A stretch of DNA of 26,113 bases. It comes from an uncultured Erysipelotrichaceae bacterium (GTDB lineage: Bacteria; Bacillota_I; Bacilli_A; Acholeplasmatales; Anaeroplasmataceae). A model generated the notes under the pieces. The model saw only the letters and a list, made by a program, of their open reading frames with translations, did no database searches and was not told the origin of the DNA. A program made the translations under genes and the position numbers. Every line of letters starts with the position of its first letter. Positions within the stretch are counted from its first letter, which is position 1. Shown piece by piece: positions 15,882 through 24,407 of the stretch. The stretch is from the NCBI GenBank assembly GCA_902783745.1, contig CACZRY010000127.1, positions 1 through 26,113 on the forward strand, read 5' to 3'.

Positions 15882-16946
15882 ATGTATAATTATGTTTCAC
15901 TTTCGAAAGTAATATATTTTGAAGAGTTTCATGATACTATAGATGAAAAGCCTTTAGAAGCTGATGTTAGTAATGTATTAGATTCATTAACTGGAGTTGT
16001 TTCAAGAAAATACATAGAAGGATATGCAAAATATCTTATTTCTAAAGGTGAAAGCTTCGTATATATTATTTCTGATTTAGATAATTTTAAACAAATAAAT
16101 GATAATTATGGTCACGCATTAGGTGATATTGTTTTAAAGTCTGTTGCCAATTCTTTAATTGATTATATTTCAAATAAGGGAGTTGTTGGTAGATTCGGTG
16201 GAGATGAATTCATTATCATTTTAAATGGCAAATATGAATATGATGAAATACATACAATACTTAATGGTATGTATTACAATAATACAGTTTATCGTAGATA
16301 TAGGGGCTTAGGTGCAGTATGTCCTTTTATTACATCTACTATTGGTTCTGCATGTTACCCAAAAGATGCAACTACTTATGATGATTTATTTTTGGATATG
16401 GATAAAGCATTATATAGAGGTAAGATGAAAGGTAGAAACTGTTTTATTATATTTGATGAGGTAAAGCATGGAGATATTGATATTTCTCGTATGAGAAAAA
16501 AATCTATGTATGAGATGATAACAAATATTTCTAATATTTGTAAATCCAAATCAAAATTAGCTGATAAATGTAGTGATTTATTAAAATATATAGAACAATC
16601 AATAAGAGTAGATCATGCAATATTTATTGATAATGATTTCAAATGTAAGGAATTAGGATTTCAATTCAATAAGGATTTGTTTTTAGAATTTGATTCAAAT
16701 GGTATTTTTACATGTAATGATAGATTAGATTTAGAAAAGGATCATTATGAAACATTTGAATATTTACAAGATAAATCTATATTATCATTTATTATTGCAA
16801 AGGTATGTTATAACAATAAAGAAACTTTTGGATATATAATGTTATATTCAAGAACTACACAGCATATATGGCAAGATGAAGAACTAGCGTTAGCATATTA
16901 TGCACAAGAAATGTTATCAATACTTTTACATAATGCAAAAAAATAA
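15882..16946 (+). CDS. Diguanylate cyclase, GGDEF domain followed by GAF-like domain (copy 2)
   Basis: A 354-residue paralogue of the preceding gene, alignable along the whole length. It has the same short N-terminus (VIYFEEFHDT against IPYFEEYHQT), DSLTGVVSRKY, DLDNFKQINDNYGHALGD, the canonical GRFGGDEF at 106-110, ALYRGKMKGRNCF, and a C-terminal GAF-like domain ending YIMLYSRTTQHIWQDEEL. The I-site is also lost (S..G). The core is conserved, while the GAF-like half is clearly more divergent, which suggests the two copies sense different inputs. TAGGAG lies just before the ATG. The two genes form a bicistronic unit closed by a terminator. No c-di-GMP receptor or phosphodiesterase (EAL or HD-GYP) is in the window. 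Confidence 0.88.
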   Translation: MYNYVSLSKVIYFEEFHDTIDEKPLEADVSNVLDSLTGVVSRKYIEGYAKYLISKGESFVYIISDLDNFKQINDNYGHALGDIVLKSVANSLIDYISNKGVVGRFGGDEFIIILNGKYEYDEIHTILNGMYYNNTVYRRYRGLGAVCPFITSTIGSACYPKDATTYDDLFLDMDKALYRGKMKGRNCFIIFDEVKHGDIDISRMRKKSMYEMITNISNICKSKSKLADKCSDLLKYIEQSIRVDHAIFIDNDFKCKELGFQFNKDLFLEFDSNGIFTCNDRLDLEKDHYETFEYLQDKSILSFIIAKVCYNNKETFGYIMLYSRTTQHIWQDEELALAYYAQEMLSILLHNAKK

Positions 16947-16950
16947 AATT

Positions 16951-16970
16951 CACCCCTTTGGGGTGTTTTT
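16951..16970 (+). terminator. Terminator after the GGDEF pair
   Basis: CACCCC (16951-16956), TTT, GGGGTG (16960-16965), then five T. Confidence 0.92.
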
Positions 16971-17015
16971 ATTTTTTCTAGTGGTTATTTCCTTTATTAG
17001 GTTTTATTTTAATGT

Positions 17016-17021
17016 TATAAT
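17016..17021 (+). promoter_or_regulatory. Probable -10 box of the membrane-protein gene cluster
   Basis: TATAAT about 23 bases upstream of the DUF1294 gene start. The -35 position (16993-16998, TTTATT) is weak. Confidence 0.4.
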
Positions 17022-17043
17022 ATACGAGTACGAGGTGAAATTA

Positions 17044-17352
17044 ATGGATAACAAAATAATTTTTATTATTTATGTTTGCTATATGGCATTTATGTCATTA
17101 ATTACTATGTTTTTATTTATTAAAGATAAGAATATGGCAAAGAAGAATGGCGATAGTAATAGAATAAAAGAAAAAACATTATTAGGATTTGTTGCTTATG
17201 GTGGCGCAATAGGTGGATTTATTGGTAGAATAATTGCACATCATAAGACTGATAAATTTTATTTTACATTAACTATATTTATTTCTTTAATTGCATGGAT
17301 TTTAGTTGGTGTAATACTTGCTTTATATGCATTTAATATTATTAAATTTTAG
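17044..17352 (+). CDS. DUF1294 family membrane protein
   Basis: 102 residues from ATG 17044, which follows the ribosome site GAGGTG (17031-17036). A longer in-frame start at 16900 would run through the GGDEF gene and its terminator and is rejected. The family pattern is clear: K-x-x-A-K near 32-37, RIKEKTLLGFVAYGGAIGGF and HHKTDKFYF, matching the DUF1294 core (RxxE-x-x-L, GG-x-x-G, RHKT-x-K-x-x-F). There are three hydrophobic helices, at about 4-24, 45-63 and 73-98. The function is unknown. It starts a run of closely spaced genes on the same strand. Confidence 0.85.
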   Translation: MDNKIIFIIYVCYMAFMSLITMFLFIKDKNMAKKNGDSNRIKEKTLLGFVAYGGAIGGFIGRIIAHHKTDKFYFTLTIFISLIAWILVGVILALYAFNIIKF

Positions 17353-17363
17353 GAGGAGATAGT

Positions 17364-17570
17364 ATGGCAACTAGTTTAGAAAAATCACATTCTAAATGGT
17401 CTAATTTTAAATTGACTCTTTTAGTTTTATTAGCATCTTTATCAATTCCTATGATTTTTTTAGGATTAATGCTAACAAATTCAATTGGTAATTTAGGATA
17501 TTTATTAGTTGGTATAGGTGGAGTAATATTTTTAATTACTTTTATTTTACTTAGATTATTTAAGAGGTAG
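17364..17570 (+). CDS. Small two-helix membrane protein, hypothetical
   Basis: 68 residues. A polar N-terminus (MATSLEKSHSKWSN) is followed by two hydrophobic helices (about 16-37 and 43-64) joined by a short SIGNLG turn, and a basic RLFKR end. The start at ATG 17364 has a strong AGGAGG site 11 bases after the DUF1294 stop. I do not recognise a family. Its position 5 bases before the next gene suggests co-translation with the exported protein that follows. Confidence 0.7.
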   Translation: MATSLEKSHSKWSNFKLTLLVLLASLSIPMIFLGLMLTNSIGNLGYLLVGIGGVIFLITFILLRLFKR

Positions 17571-17575
17571 TTAAA

Positions 17576-18892
17576 ATGAAATTTTTAAAAAGATTAATTA
17601 TAACATTATTTGTAATAGCTTTATTATTGGTTGTTGCAATAATAGTTTTAGGCGTTATAGCTTATGATGGTTCTGGATTATCATATAATCCTAATTCATC
17701 AAATAATATGTATAATTTAATAGGTTCTGAATTTGGTAAATCATTAGACAAGATATATAATTCATCATATGTAGTTGATGATAATAAAATAGAAATTGGT
17801 ATAACTGATGATGCATTAACTCAATATGTTTTTGACAATGTAAGAGACATGGAGGGTAATGAAAAATATTATGATGGTAGTAAAGATCAAAAAACATATA
17901 TTATGGAAAGTAATAATGTTAGATTAAATAGTGTTGAATTTTTTATAAATGAAGATTTAACATTAGCATCAAAAGTTAGAGTACAAGCTATAGGCTTTTA
18001 TCAAACATCAATTCATTTAAACGCAGGTTTAAGTGTTATTTCATATGATGACTTAAAAGATGATGGCAAGGAATATGAAAACCTTGTAGGTGTTGAACAT
18101 ATATTAGCTGTTGAATTTAATGAATTAAAATTAGGAACATCATTAGGTATTACATCTAAAATTGCAAAGAAGCTTTTATCTAATTTCAAATTTAATGTTG
18201 ATTCAAGTGTTAATTTTGATTTTGATAAGTTAGCTTTATATATGAATTTTGATGAAATCATGGAAAAATGTTGCCAAGATGAATTCTTATTATCATTACT
18301 TCAAGAATGTAATTATAGTGTATCAATTGAAAAATATGATAGTGATTTAGAACCTAAATTATATTTAATTGTTGATACAAAGAATTTATTTAGCCAAGAG
18401 GTAAAAAAGGATATTACAATTTCTAATTTAGATGTTATTACAGAAATATCATCTGAATTATCTAGCGGAATGATATCATTATCAGAAGAAGAATTTAATG
18501 CGTTAATTAAGGATAAGGTTTCATCTAATCTTAATGATTTTAATAGAATAATAACTTTAGGTGAGACTAATATTAATTTAACATTAAATGATCCTTATTT
18601 CTCACTTGATACTAATTCCCTAACAGCAAATCTAAAATTTAATAACACTAATTCAGTTGTTAAATTAAATATTGGATTTGAATATATTAATTCATCTAAG
18701 CTTATAAAATTAAGTTTAAATGATTGTTATGCAGGAAATATTAAAACATCAAATTTAACAAAGAATGATAGTAGTGTTATTAATGAATTAGAATTATCTA
18801 CTACTGATTTATTTGGCAATATAATTTCTGAAAAAATTACTAATATAGTAATTGATAAAGATAATAAAGTTTTAAATATTTATTTTAATTAA
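17576..18892 (+). CDS. Membrane-anchored exported protein, hypothetical
   Basis: 438 residues. One N-terminal helix (about 5-30) follows MKFLKR, so the protein is anchored with its bulk outside the cell. There is no lipobox. The exported part has mixed alpha/beta character, with many Asn, Ser, Asp and Lys residues. Amphipathic stretches such as KLYLIVDTKNLF and SKVRVQAIGFYQTSIHLNAG, and segments with alternating hydrophobic residues, suggest beta-rich lipid- or ligand-binding folds. I do not recognise a family. AGAGGTAG before ATG 17576 is the ribosome site. It is co-directional with, and 19 bases upstream of, the aldo/keto reductase. Confidence 0.75.
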   Translation: MKFLKRLIITLFVIALLLVVAIIVLGVIAYDGSGLSYNPNSSNNMYNLIGSEFGKSLDKIYNSSYVVDDNKIEIGITDDALTQYVFDNVRDMEGNEKYYDGSKDQKTYIMESNNVRLNSVEFFINEDLTLASKVRVQAIGFYQTSIHLNAGLSVISYDDLKDDGKEYENLVGVEHILAVEFNELKLGTSLGITSKIAKKLLSNFKFNVDSSVNFDFDKLALYMNFDEIMEKCCQDEFLLSLLQECNYSVSIEKYDSDLEPKLYLIVDTKNLFSQEVKKDITISNLDVITEISSELSSGMISLSEEEFNALIKDKVSSNLNDFNRIITLGETNINLTLNDPYFSLDTNSLTANLKFNNTNSVVKLNIGFEYINSSKLIKLSLNDCYAGNIKTSNLTKNDSSVINELELSTTDLFGNIISEKITNIVIDKDNKVLNIYFN

Positions 18893-18911
18893 GAATAGAA
18901 AGGTAAGAATT

Positions 18912-19706
18912 ATGAAATTAATGAATGGAGTAGAAATGCCAAATATTGGATTTGGTACATGGCAAATTGAGCCTAAGGATGCAAAAGCATCTTGTATGAT
19001 GGCAGTAAAGCACGGATATAAGATGATTGATACTGCAGAATCTTATGGAAATGAAGAGGAATGTGTATCAGGAATTGATACAAAAGATGTTTTTATTGTA
19101 ACAAAGCTACCAGCACAATATAAGACTTATGATGAGGCTGTTATACATTTTAATGAATCTTTAAAGAAGCTTGGAAGAATTGATTTATATTTAATTCATG
19201 CACCATGGCCTTGGAATGAACAAGGTAAGGATTGTATGGAAGGTAATATAATGGTATGGAAGGCTTTTTGTGACCTTTATAAGGCAGGAAAGGTAGGAGC
19301 AATTGGTGTTTCTAATTTTCATCCTGATGAAATGGATATGTTATATAAGGCTACAGGTGTAATGCCTATGGTTAACCAAATTAGATATTTTATCGGTAAT
19401 AGACAAATTGATACATATAATTATTGCATAAAAAATAATATCGCAATTATGGCATATTCACCACTTGCAACATCTGAGCTTTTAGAAAGTGAAGAAGTTA
19501 AAAAGATGGCTGTTAAATATAATAAAACTCCAGCTCAAATTTGTATTAGATATTGTATAGATACTAATACAATTCCTGTTGTAAAGTCTACTAAGGAGGA
19601 AAGAATTAAGGCTAACTTAGATGTTGACTTTAAATTAGATGATGAGGATATTAAGTATCTTAATTCATTAAAGCCACAAGCATCAACTAGACCTTATAGA
19701 AGCTAG
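18912..19706 (+). CDS. Aldo/keto reductase
   Basis: A 264-residue TIM-barrel NAD(P)H-dependent reductase. The catalytic tetrad is complete: D40 and Y45 in MIDTAESYGNE, K65 in IVTKLPA and H96 in LIHAPWPW. The cofactor region VVKSTKEERIKANLDVDF near the C-terminus is standard, and GAIGVSNFHPDEM matches AKR motifs. It is slightly shorter than the usual 270-290 residues. It is like the 2,5-diketo-gluconate reductase group; the substrate is not predictable. GAAAGGTAAG precedes ATG 18912. The next gene starts one base after its stop, so the two are probably translated together. Confidence 0.9.
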   Translation: MKLMNGVEMPNIGFGTWQIEPKDAKASCMMAVKHGYKMIDTAESYGNEEECVSGIDTKDVFIVTKLPAQYKTYDEAVIHFNESLKKLGRIDLYLIHAPWPWNEQGKDCMEGNIMVWKAFCDLYKAGKVGAIGVSNFHPDEMDMLYKATGVMPMVNQIRYFIGNRQIDTYNYCIKNNIAIMAYSPLATSELLESEEVKKMAVKYNKTPAQICIRYCIDTNTIPVVKSTKEERIKANLDVDFKLDDEDIKYLNSLKPQASTRPYRS

Positions 19707-19707
19707 T

Positions 19708-20658
19708 ATGTTAATTTCTAAAGAATTAGGTATTAAAGCACCTATATTTATGGGTGCAATGGCAAGAATTACTGATGCGAAATTTGCAGCTTCTGTATCT
19801 AACGCAGGAGGCTTAGGTGTTATTGCGTCAGGTGATATGACAAAAGATGAAGTTAAAAAAGAAATTGATTTGATTAAGACTTTAACAGATAAACCTTATG
19901 GTGTAAATATAATGTTACAAAGTCCATATAGTAGTGATATTGTTGATCTAGTCATTGAAGAAGATGTACCAATTGTTATGTTTGGTGCAGGGACTCCTTT
20001 TAAATATATGGATAGATTAAATGAAAAGGGTATTAAAGTTTTTCCTATTGTTTCTAGTGTGACTTTAGCAAAAAGATTGGCAAAATATAAGCCATTTGGT
20101 TTTATTGTTGAAGGTACTGAATCAGGTGGACATATAGGATTTGAATCAACTCTCCCATTAATTCAGGCAATGCGTATGGAACTTCCTTCTTTAAGATTAA
20201 TTGCGGCAGGTGGTTTTGCAACAGGAGAATCATTAAATGCTGCATTAATGCTTGGTTGTGTTGGAATTCAAATGGGAACTAGATTTTTAGCATCAGAAGA
20301 AGCTCCTATAGATATTAAATATAAAGAAGAGATTCTTCGTGCAAGAGATAATAAAACAACAATTACAGGTCAAAAATTTGGTATGCCTGTTAGAGTTTTA
20401 AAAAATCAAATGTCAACTAATTATCATGAGATTGAATCAAAGGCACAATCAATATTAGAATTAGAGGTTTTAACTGTTGGTTCATTAAAAAAGGCTATAT
20501 CAGGTGATATAGAAAACGGTTCTTTAATGTGTGGTGAGATTGCATCTGTTATATCAGATATTAAACCAGTTAAAGAAATTATTGATGATATTATTGAATC
20601 TGCAAAACAAGCAAATTTAAGATATTTATCGATATCTAGTGAAATAAATAATTTATAA
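19708..20658 (+). CDS. FMN-dependent enoyl-ACP reductase II / nitronate monooxygenase family protein (FabK-like)
   Basis: A 316-residue flavin TIM-barrel protein. Motifs are IKAPIFMGAMA, VSNAGGLGVIASG, KPYGVNIMLQSP, VEGTESGGHIG (H142), RLIAAGGFATG and GIQMGTRFLASEE, which together define the FabK/nitronate monooxygenase/2-nitropropane dioxygenase family. GVNIML-SP and ESGGHIG are closest to FabK, which reduces enoyl-ACP in fatty acid synthesis. No fab genes are nearby, so a nitronate monooxygenase role stays possible. There is no clear Shine-Dalgarno before ATG 19708 (it follows GCTAGT), so expression probably depends on translation of the aldo/keto reductase. It converges on the LysR gene across a shared terminator. 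Confidence 0.87.
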   Translation: MLISKELGIKAPIFMGAMARITDAKFAASVSNAGGLGVIASGDMTKDEVKKEIDLIKTLTDKPYGVNIMLQSPYSSDIVDLVIEEDVPIVMFGAGTPFKYMDRLNEKGIKVFPIVSSVTLAKRLAKYKPFGFIVEGTESGGHIGFESTLPLIQAMRMELPSLRLIAAGGFATGESLNAALMLGCVGIQMGTRFLASEEAPIDIKYKEEILRARDNKTTITGQKFGMPVRVLKNQMSTNYHEIESKAQSILELEVLTVGSLKKAISGDIENGSLMCGEIASVISDIKPVKEIIDDIIESAKQANLRYLSISSEINNL

Positions 20659-20667
20659 ATGTTATAT

Positions 20668-20707
20668 AAAAAAATAACTATGCCCAAGCTAGCATAGTTA
20701 TTTTTTT
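20668..20707. terminator. Bidirectional terminator between FabK-like and LysR genes
   Basis: AAAAAATAACTATG (20669-20682), 10-base loop, then CATAGTTATTTTTTT (20693-20707). The A-run and T-run let it work on both strands. The 3' arm contains the LysR stop codon (20698-20700). Confidence 0.85.
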
Positions 20708-21549
20708 ATATTAAAGTCAATAAATGAATTAATAATTTTATTATTTATATTTCCTTTAAGCATTAAAACATTTCTTTTTTCTAATTTTAAATCACTATTT
20801 ATAGTGTGAATATTTTTATTTTTTTCAACAAGCATTAAGGGTATTATTGCAATACCTAAATTATTTTCTACTAATGGTATAATTTCAGAAACAGTAGATA
20901 CTTCAATATCAATATCATATGTTAATCCTTGTTGATTAAATAAAGAAGAATAATATTTATATGATACTGTATTTGATGAAAGACCAATTTTTGGAAGTTT
21001 AGATAAATCATATATCGAATAATATTGATTAAAATTACTGCCACCAATAATAACATCATTAAATTCTAATACATTAAATGAATTATCGTATTTGATAGGT
21101 GATGTTACAAATGCGAGATCAATAAGCTTTAAATCCAAATTCTTTATTGCATCTATTGTATTATAATTTGTTATTTTAAATCTAACATTTGGCTTTGTCT
21201 TATGATAATTTGCTAAAGTATTTGCTAAATATAGATTTAATGCTGTTTCTGTTGTTCCTATTCTTATTGTACCTATATCATCTTTTAATCTATTATTTAA
21301 TATATTTTCAGCATTAGAGATTTCTTGGATTGCAATATCTAAATGCTCATATAATATTAGACCTTCCTCGGTTAAAGAAAGTCCATTTTTTTCTCTATTT
21401 AATAATTTAGTATTTAGATTTGATTCTAATATTCTTATTATTCTTGACAGGTTAGGCTGTGAGGTTTGAAGTATAGAAGAAGCTTTAGTGAAGCTTTTTT
21501 CTCTTGCTATATAATAAAAAGCTTTATAATAATCATATGAAATATCCAT
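20698..21549 (-). CDS. LysR-family transcription regulator
   Basis: A 283-residue protein. The N-terminal winged helix-turn-helix (1-60) has YDYYKAFYYIAREKSFTKAS, then LQTSQPNLSRIIRILESNL and LLNREKNGLSLTEEG, the canonical LysR pattern. A linker helix and a periplasmic-binding-protein-like effector domain (about 88-283) follow, with TIRIGTTETALNLYL and ENNLGIAIIPLMLV. AAGGAGA precedes the ATG. It is transcribed divergently from the MATE transporter with 136 bases between them, the usual geometry for a LysR regulator controlling its neighbour. The effector is unknown. The C-terminus is slightly short compared with the usual 290-310. Confidence 0.93.
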   Translation of the reverse strand: MDISYDYYKAFYYIAREKSFTKASSILQTSQPNLSRIIRILESNLNTKLLNREKNGLSLTEEGLILYEHLDIAIQEISNAENILNNRLKDDIGTIRIGTTETALNLYLANTLANYHKTKPNVRFKITNYNTIDAIKNLDLKLIDLAFVTSPIKYDNSFNVLEFNDVIIGGSNFNQYYSIYDLSKLPKIGLSSNTVSYKYYSSLFNQQGLTYDIDIEVSTVSEIIPLVENNLGIAIIPLMLVEKNKNIHTINSDLKLEKRNVLMLKGNINNKIINSFIDFNIKK

Positions 21550-21577
21550 AATTAAATCTCCTTTTCAAAATATATTA

Positions 21578-21588
21578 GTATTTAATAC
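21578..21588. promoter_or_regulatory. Candidate LysR operator palindrome
   Basis: GTATTTAATAC is a perfect palindrome around a central T. It sits 29 bases upstream of the LysR start, in the divergent region. LysR sites usually contain T-N11-A in an imperfect dyad; this is shorter, so the assignment is tentative. Confidence 0.3.
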
Positions 21589-21617
21589 GTACTTGCCTAT
21601 ATCAAATTTATATATTT

Positions 21618-21646
21618 ATTATATCACATATATATTTTATTTATAA
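21618..21646 (-). promoter_or_regulatory. Probable LysR gene promoter
   Basis: Read on the minus strand: TTATAA (21646-21641), 17 bases, TATAAT (21623-21618) with an upstream TGTG. The -35 is weak. The region before the MATE gene is too AT-rich for one clear plus-strand promoter. Confidence 0.45.
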
Positions 21647-21685
21647 CTTGAATTAATATAAAATAGTTTTTGAGGATGTGATAAT

Positions 21686-23074
21686 ATGGCAAGAAATAAG
21701 GATTTAACAATAGGTAATCCTACTAAGCTTTTAATAGGATTTTGTGTTCCTTTATTTTTATCAGCATTATTTCAGCAATTATATTCTATAGGTGATTCTA
21801 TAGTTGCAGGTCAAATGATAGGTAATGATGCGTTATCTGAAATATCTAATTCATATGAGGTAACATTAGTATTTATTGCATTTGCATTTGGTTGTAATAT
21901 TGGTACATCTGTAATTGTTGCTGAATATTTTGGTTCTAAAAATTATTCAAAGGTTAAAACTGCAGTATATACATCAGTTATTACTTCACTTATAATGTGC
22001 TTTATTTTGATGGCTTTAGGAATAATACTAGCAACGCCTTTATTGAGACTTTTAAATACAAAAGAAGAGCTTTTAGGACCTAGTAGAGACTATTTATTAA
22101 TTTATTGTTATTCTTTGCCATTTGTATTTCTTTATAATATTGCGACAGGAATATTTGCAGCATTAGGTGATTCTAAAACTCCATTTATATTTTTAGCAAT
22201 ATCTAGTGTAGCAAATGTATTAGTTGATATTTGGTTTGCAGCAATTGGATTAGGAGTTGTAGGTCTTGCTATAGCGACATTAATTTGTCAAGTTGTTTCA
22301 TGTATATTATCAATAATTGTTATTCTATTAAGATTAAAAGCTTTGAAAACAGAAGGAAAAGTTAAAATTTTTGATAAAAAAGTATTACTGACATTCTTAA
22401 GTGTAGCAGTTCCATCAATTTTACAACAGTCTTTTATATCAATTGGTAATCTTGTAATACAAGGTGAAGTTAATATTTATGGTTCTGGTGTTATGTCAGG
22501 ATATGGAACAGCTGTTAAGTTAAATAATGTTGTAATAACATCATTGACTGCAGTCGGTAATGGTGTTTCTAATTATACAGCACAAAATGTTGGTGCAGGA
22601 AAGCTTTTAAGAGTTAAAAAAGGGTTTTTATCAAGTTTGATTATTTCTTATTCGATAGTATTAATTATATCTTTAATATATTTGATATTTACTAATCTAT
22701 TATTATCATTCTTTATTAATAATAAGGAATCTATTGATAATCCTAAAGAAAAGATTGATGAAGCATATATGGTTGCAAGATCATTTATCTATATTGTTGC
22801 GCCATTCTATATTGTAATTGCAACTAAGCTTGCTTCAGATGGAGTTTTAAGAGGTTCAAGGATGATGAAGCAATTTATGTGCGCAACATTAATTGATTTA
22901 TTATTAAGAGTTTTATTATCATTTATGTTTAATAGCCTTCTTGGAGCAAATGGTATTTGGTGGTCTTGGCCAATTGGATGGATAGTAAGTGGCATAATTT
23001 CAATTTCATTCTTCATATATCGATATAAGAATGCAAAAGATGTAGATTCAGGAATTGAACAAATAGAAGAATAA
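21686..23074 (+). CDS. MATE-family multidrug efflux transporter
   Basis: A 462-residue integral membrane protein with twelve hydrophobic helices in two pseudo-symmetric halves. Family marks are the start LTIGNPTKLLIGFCVPLFLS, FQQLYSIGDSIVAGQMIG, YNIATGIFAALGDSKTPF (an N-to-D substitution of the usual 'GDtktP' type region), and a parallel second half with FISIGNLVIQGEVN. MATE pumps expel cationic drugs or metabolites using Na+ or H+. GAGGATGTG lies before ATG 21686. The divergent LysR gene is its likely regulator. Confidence 0.92.
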   Translation: MARNKDLTIGNPTKLLIGFCVPLFLSALFQQLYSIGDSIVAGQMIGNDALSEISNSYEVTLVFIAFAFGCNIGTSVIVAEYFGSKNYSKVKTAVYTSVITSLIMCFILMALGIILATPLLRLLNTKEELLGPSRDYLLIYCYSLPFVFLYNIATGIFAALGDSKTPFIFLAISSVANVLVDIWFAAIGLGVVGLAIATLICQVVSCILSIIVILLRLKALKTEGKVKIFDKKVLLTFLSVAVPSILQQSFISIGNLVIQGEVNIYGSGVMSGYGTAVKLNNVVITSLTAVGNGVSNYTAQNVGAGKLLRVKKGFLSSLIISYSIVLIISLIYLIFTNLLLSFFINNKESIDNPKEKIDEAYMVARSFIYIVAPFYIVIATKLASDGVLRGSRMMKQFMCATLIDLLLRVLLSFMFNSLLGANGIWWSWPIGWIVSGIISISFFIYRYKNAKDVDSGIEQIEE

Positions 23075-23098
23075 AAGAGGTCGTTTTGACCTCTTTTA
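23072..23098. terminator. Bidirectional terminator between convergent genes
   Basis: A perfect 11-bp stem, TAAAAGAGGTC (23072-23082) and GACCTCTTTTA (23088-23098), with loop GTTTT. It lies between the MATE gene, whose stop codon is in the 5' arm, and the zinc-ribbon gene on the other strand. Confidence 0.85.
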
Positions 23099-23103
23099 GC
23101 GTT

Positions 23104-24396
23104 TTATTTATTGCTTCTTTCAATTTTAGTCTTAGATACTTTTTTGTATAAATAGATATCTTTTGCATTACTTATTTTTAAAGTATCTCTTAAAACATAG
23201 TTAGAAGCACCATGTTGGAATCTTACCGGTTTCATTTGTCGTCTTAATGCGGCATTAATACCGAAAGCAGAAGCTAAGCCAATAATTAAACCAAATAATA
23301 TACTTAGCATAATTCTATATTCAGAACCTGATGTAATTGCAAATAGAATTCCAAATACAATTCCACCAATTATTAGGAATGAAAATATAAACCAAAGTGT
23401 TGCTTTTATAATTGATATAGGTAAATTACCGACAATTTTTCCTGTTTGTGCATTCATTGCAAATTGGAAATTCTTTTCTTTATATTGTGTATTTAAAGTC
23501 CAAACCGGATAAAGTGCATATGATGCTTGATTTGAATTATAACTTATTGTTGCATCATCAACATTTAAAGTATCATATCCATGTACTGTTGTTGTGAATA
23601 TATCAATTGTACCTTCTTTAATTCTTTGATTTGCTCTTTTAAATGTTTCTTCTTTTGATACATCATATTTATCAGCAGCATATCCTACGATATAAGCATT
23701 GTTATATTCTTTAGCACCTTTAAAATCAAATGGTTCGATTGATTCCATCATTTTATCATCCATTTTCTTTGATGCATCAACAGGTAGATGTTCAAATGAA
23801 ACATCACCTTTTCTTACGATTCTATAATATTTAGTTTCTTTATAGCGATAATTAGAATCACTCCATGTTCTAACTTTTGTACCACTATATGTAACTAAAC
23901 CATTAACATCTGCATCAAATATCCAATATGGTACATATAATGATGTAATTTCTTTGACTTCGTTTAATTTCTTAAAATCATTAGGTAATAATATTTTGCC
24001 TTTGAAATAATTACCTAAATTTTCTTTTGCAGCATCTTTTTCTAATTTAAAAGGTATAACGAATTTTGGTTTTAGACCACCAGATAGTCTTTCTTTAAAT
24101 AAAACAGGATTACCACAATATGGACATATAGTAGAAGTGGTGTTTTCATCACACATTACTTCACCACCACATGTGTTACATGAATATACATTAAATGCAT
24201 CTTCACTTGTGAATTCTTCAGTATTAGATTCCCAATTTGTGTTTTCTTCAATTTTATTTGAAGGATCATTTAATTCTTTTAAATCACTAACTTCATATTC
24301 TGTGTCACAATATTCACATTTGATTTTTTGAAGAGAAGCTTCAAATTTTAATGAACCGCCACAGCAAGGGCAGGTACATGTAAATAAATCATCCAT
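23104..24396 (-). CDS. Zinc-ribbon membrane protein (YdjG-like / TFIIB-type zinc ribbon)
   Basis: 430 residues. The N-terminus carries two zinc ribbons: CPCCGG...CEYCDTEY (residues 10-35) and CNTCGG...CPYCGNP (about 74-98). A soluble region follows (VIPFKLEKDAAKENL, YVPYWIFDADVNG, LPVDASKKMDDKMMESIEPFDF), then two close membrane helices near 330-378, and a basic C-terminus. The pattern 'zinc ribbons, then VPFxxxK and YxPYWxFD, then membrane helices' is common in proteins encoded next to SPFH/YdjI-like proteins, including YdjG of the B. subtilis PspA-YdjGHI module. The gene is 11 bases downstream of its SPFH partner, with AGGTGAT as ribosome site. It likely helps assemble the SPFH protein at the membrane (inference). 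Confidence 0.8.
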   Translation of the reverse strand: MDDLFTCTCPCCGGSLKFEASLQKIKCEYCDTEYEVSDLKELNDPSNKIEENTNWESNTEEFTSEDAFNVYSCNTCGGEVMCDENTTSTICPYCGNPVLFKERLSGGLKPKFVIPFKLEKDAAKENLGNYFKGKILLPNDFKKLNEVKEITSLYVPYWIFDADVNGLVTYSGTKVRTWSDSNYRYKETKYYRIVRKGDVSFEHLPVDASKKMDDKMMESIEPFDFKGAKEYNNAYIVGYAADKYDVSKEETFKRANQRIKEGTIDIFTTTVHGYDTLNVDDATISYNSNQASYALYPVWTLNTQYKEKNFQFAMNAQTGKIVGNLPISIIKATLWFIFSFLIIGGIVFGILFAITSGSEYRIMLSILFGLIIGLASAFGINAALRRQMKPVRFQHGASNYVLRDTLKISNAKDIYLYKKVSKTKIERSNK

Positions 24397-24407
24397 ATTA
24401 TCACCTA

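Noticed and set aside
16900..17352. 150-aa version of the DUF1294 protein
   Set aside because: The extra 48 residues are translated from the end of the GGDEF gene and its terminator; ATG 17044 has a clear ribosome site.
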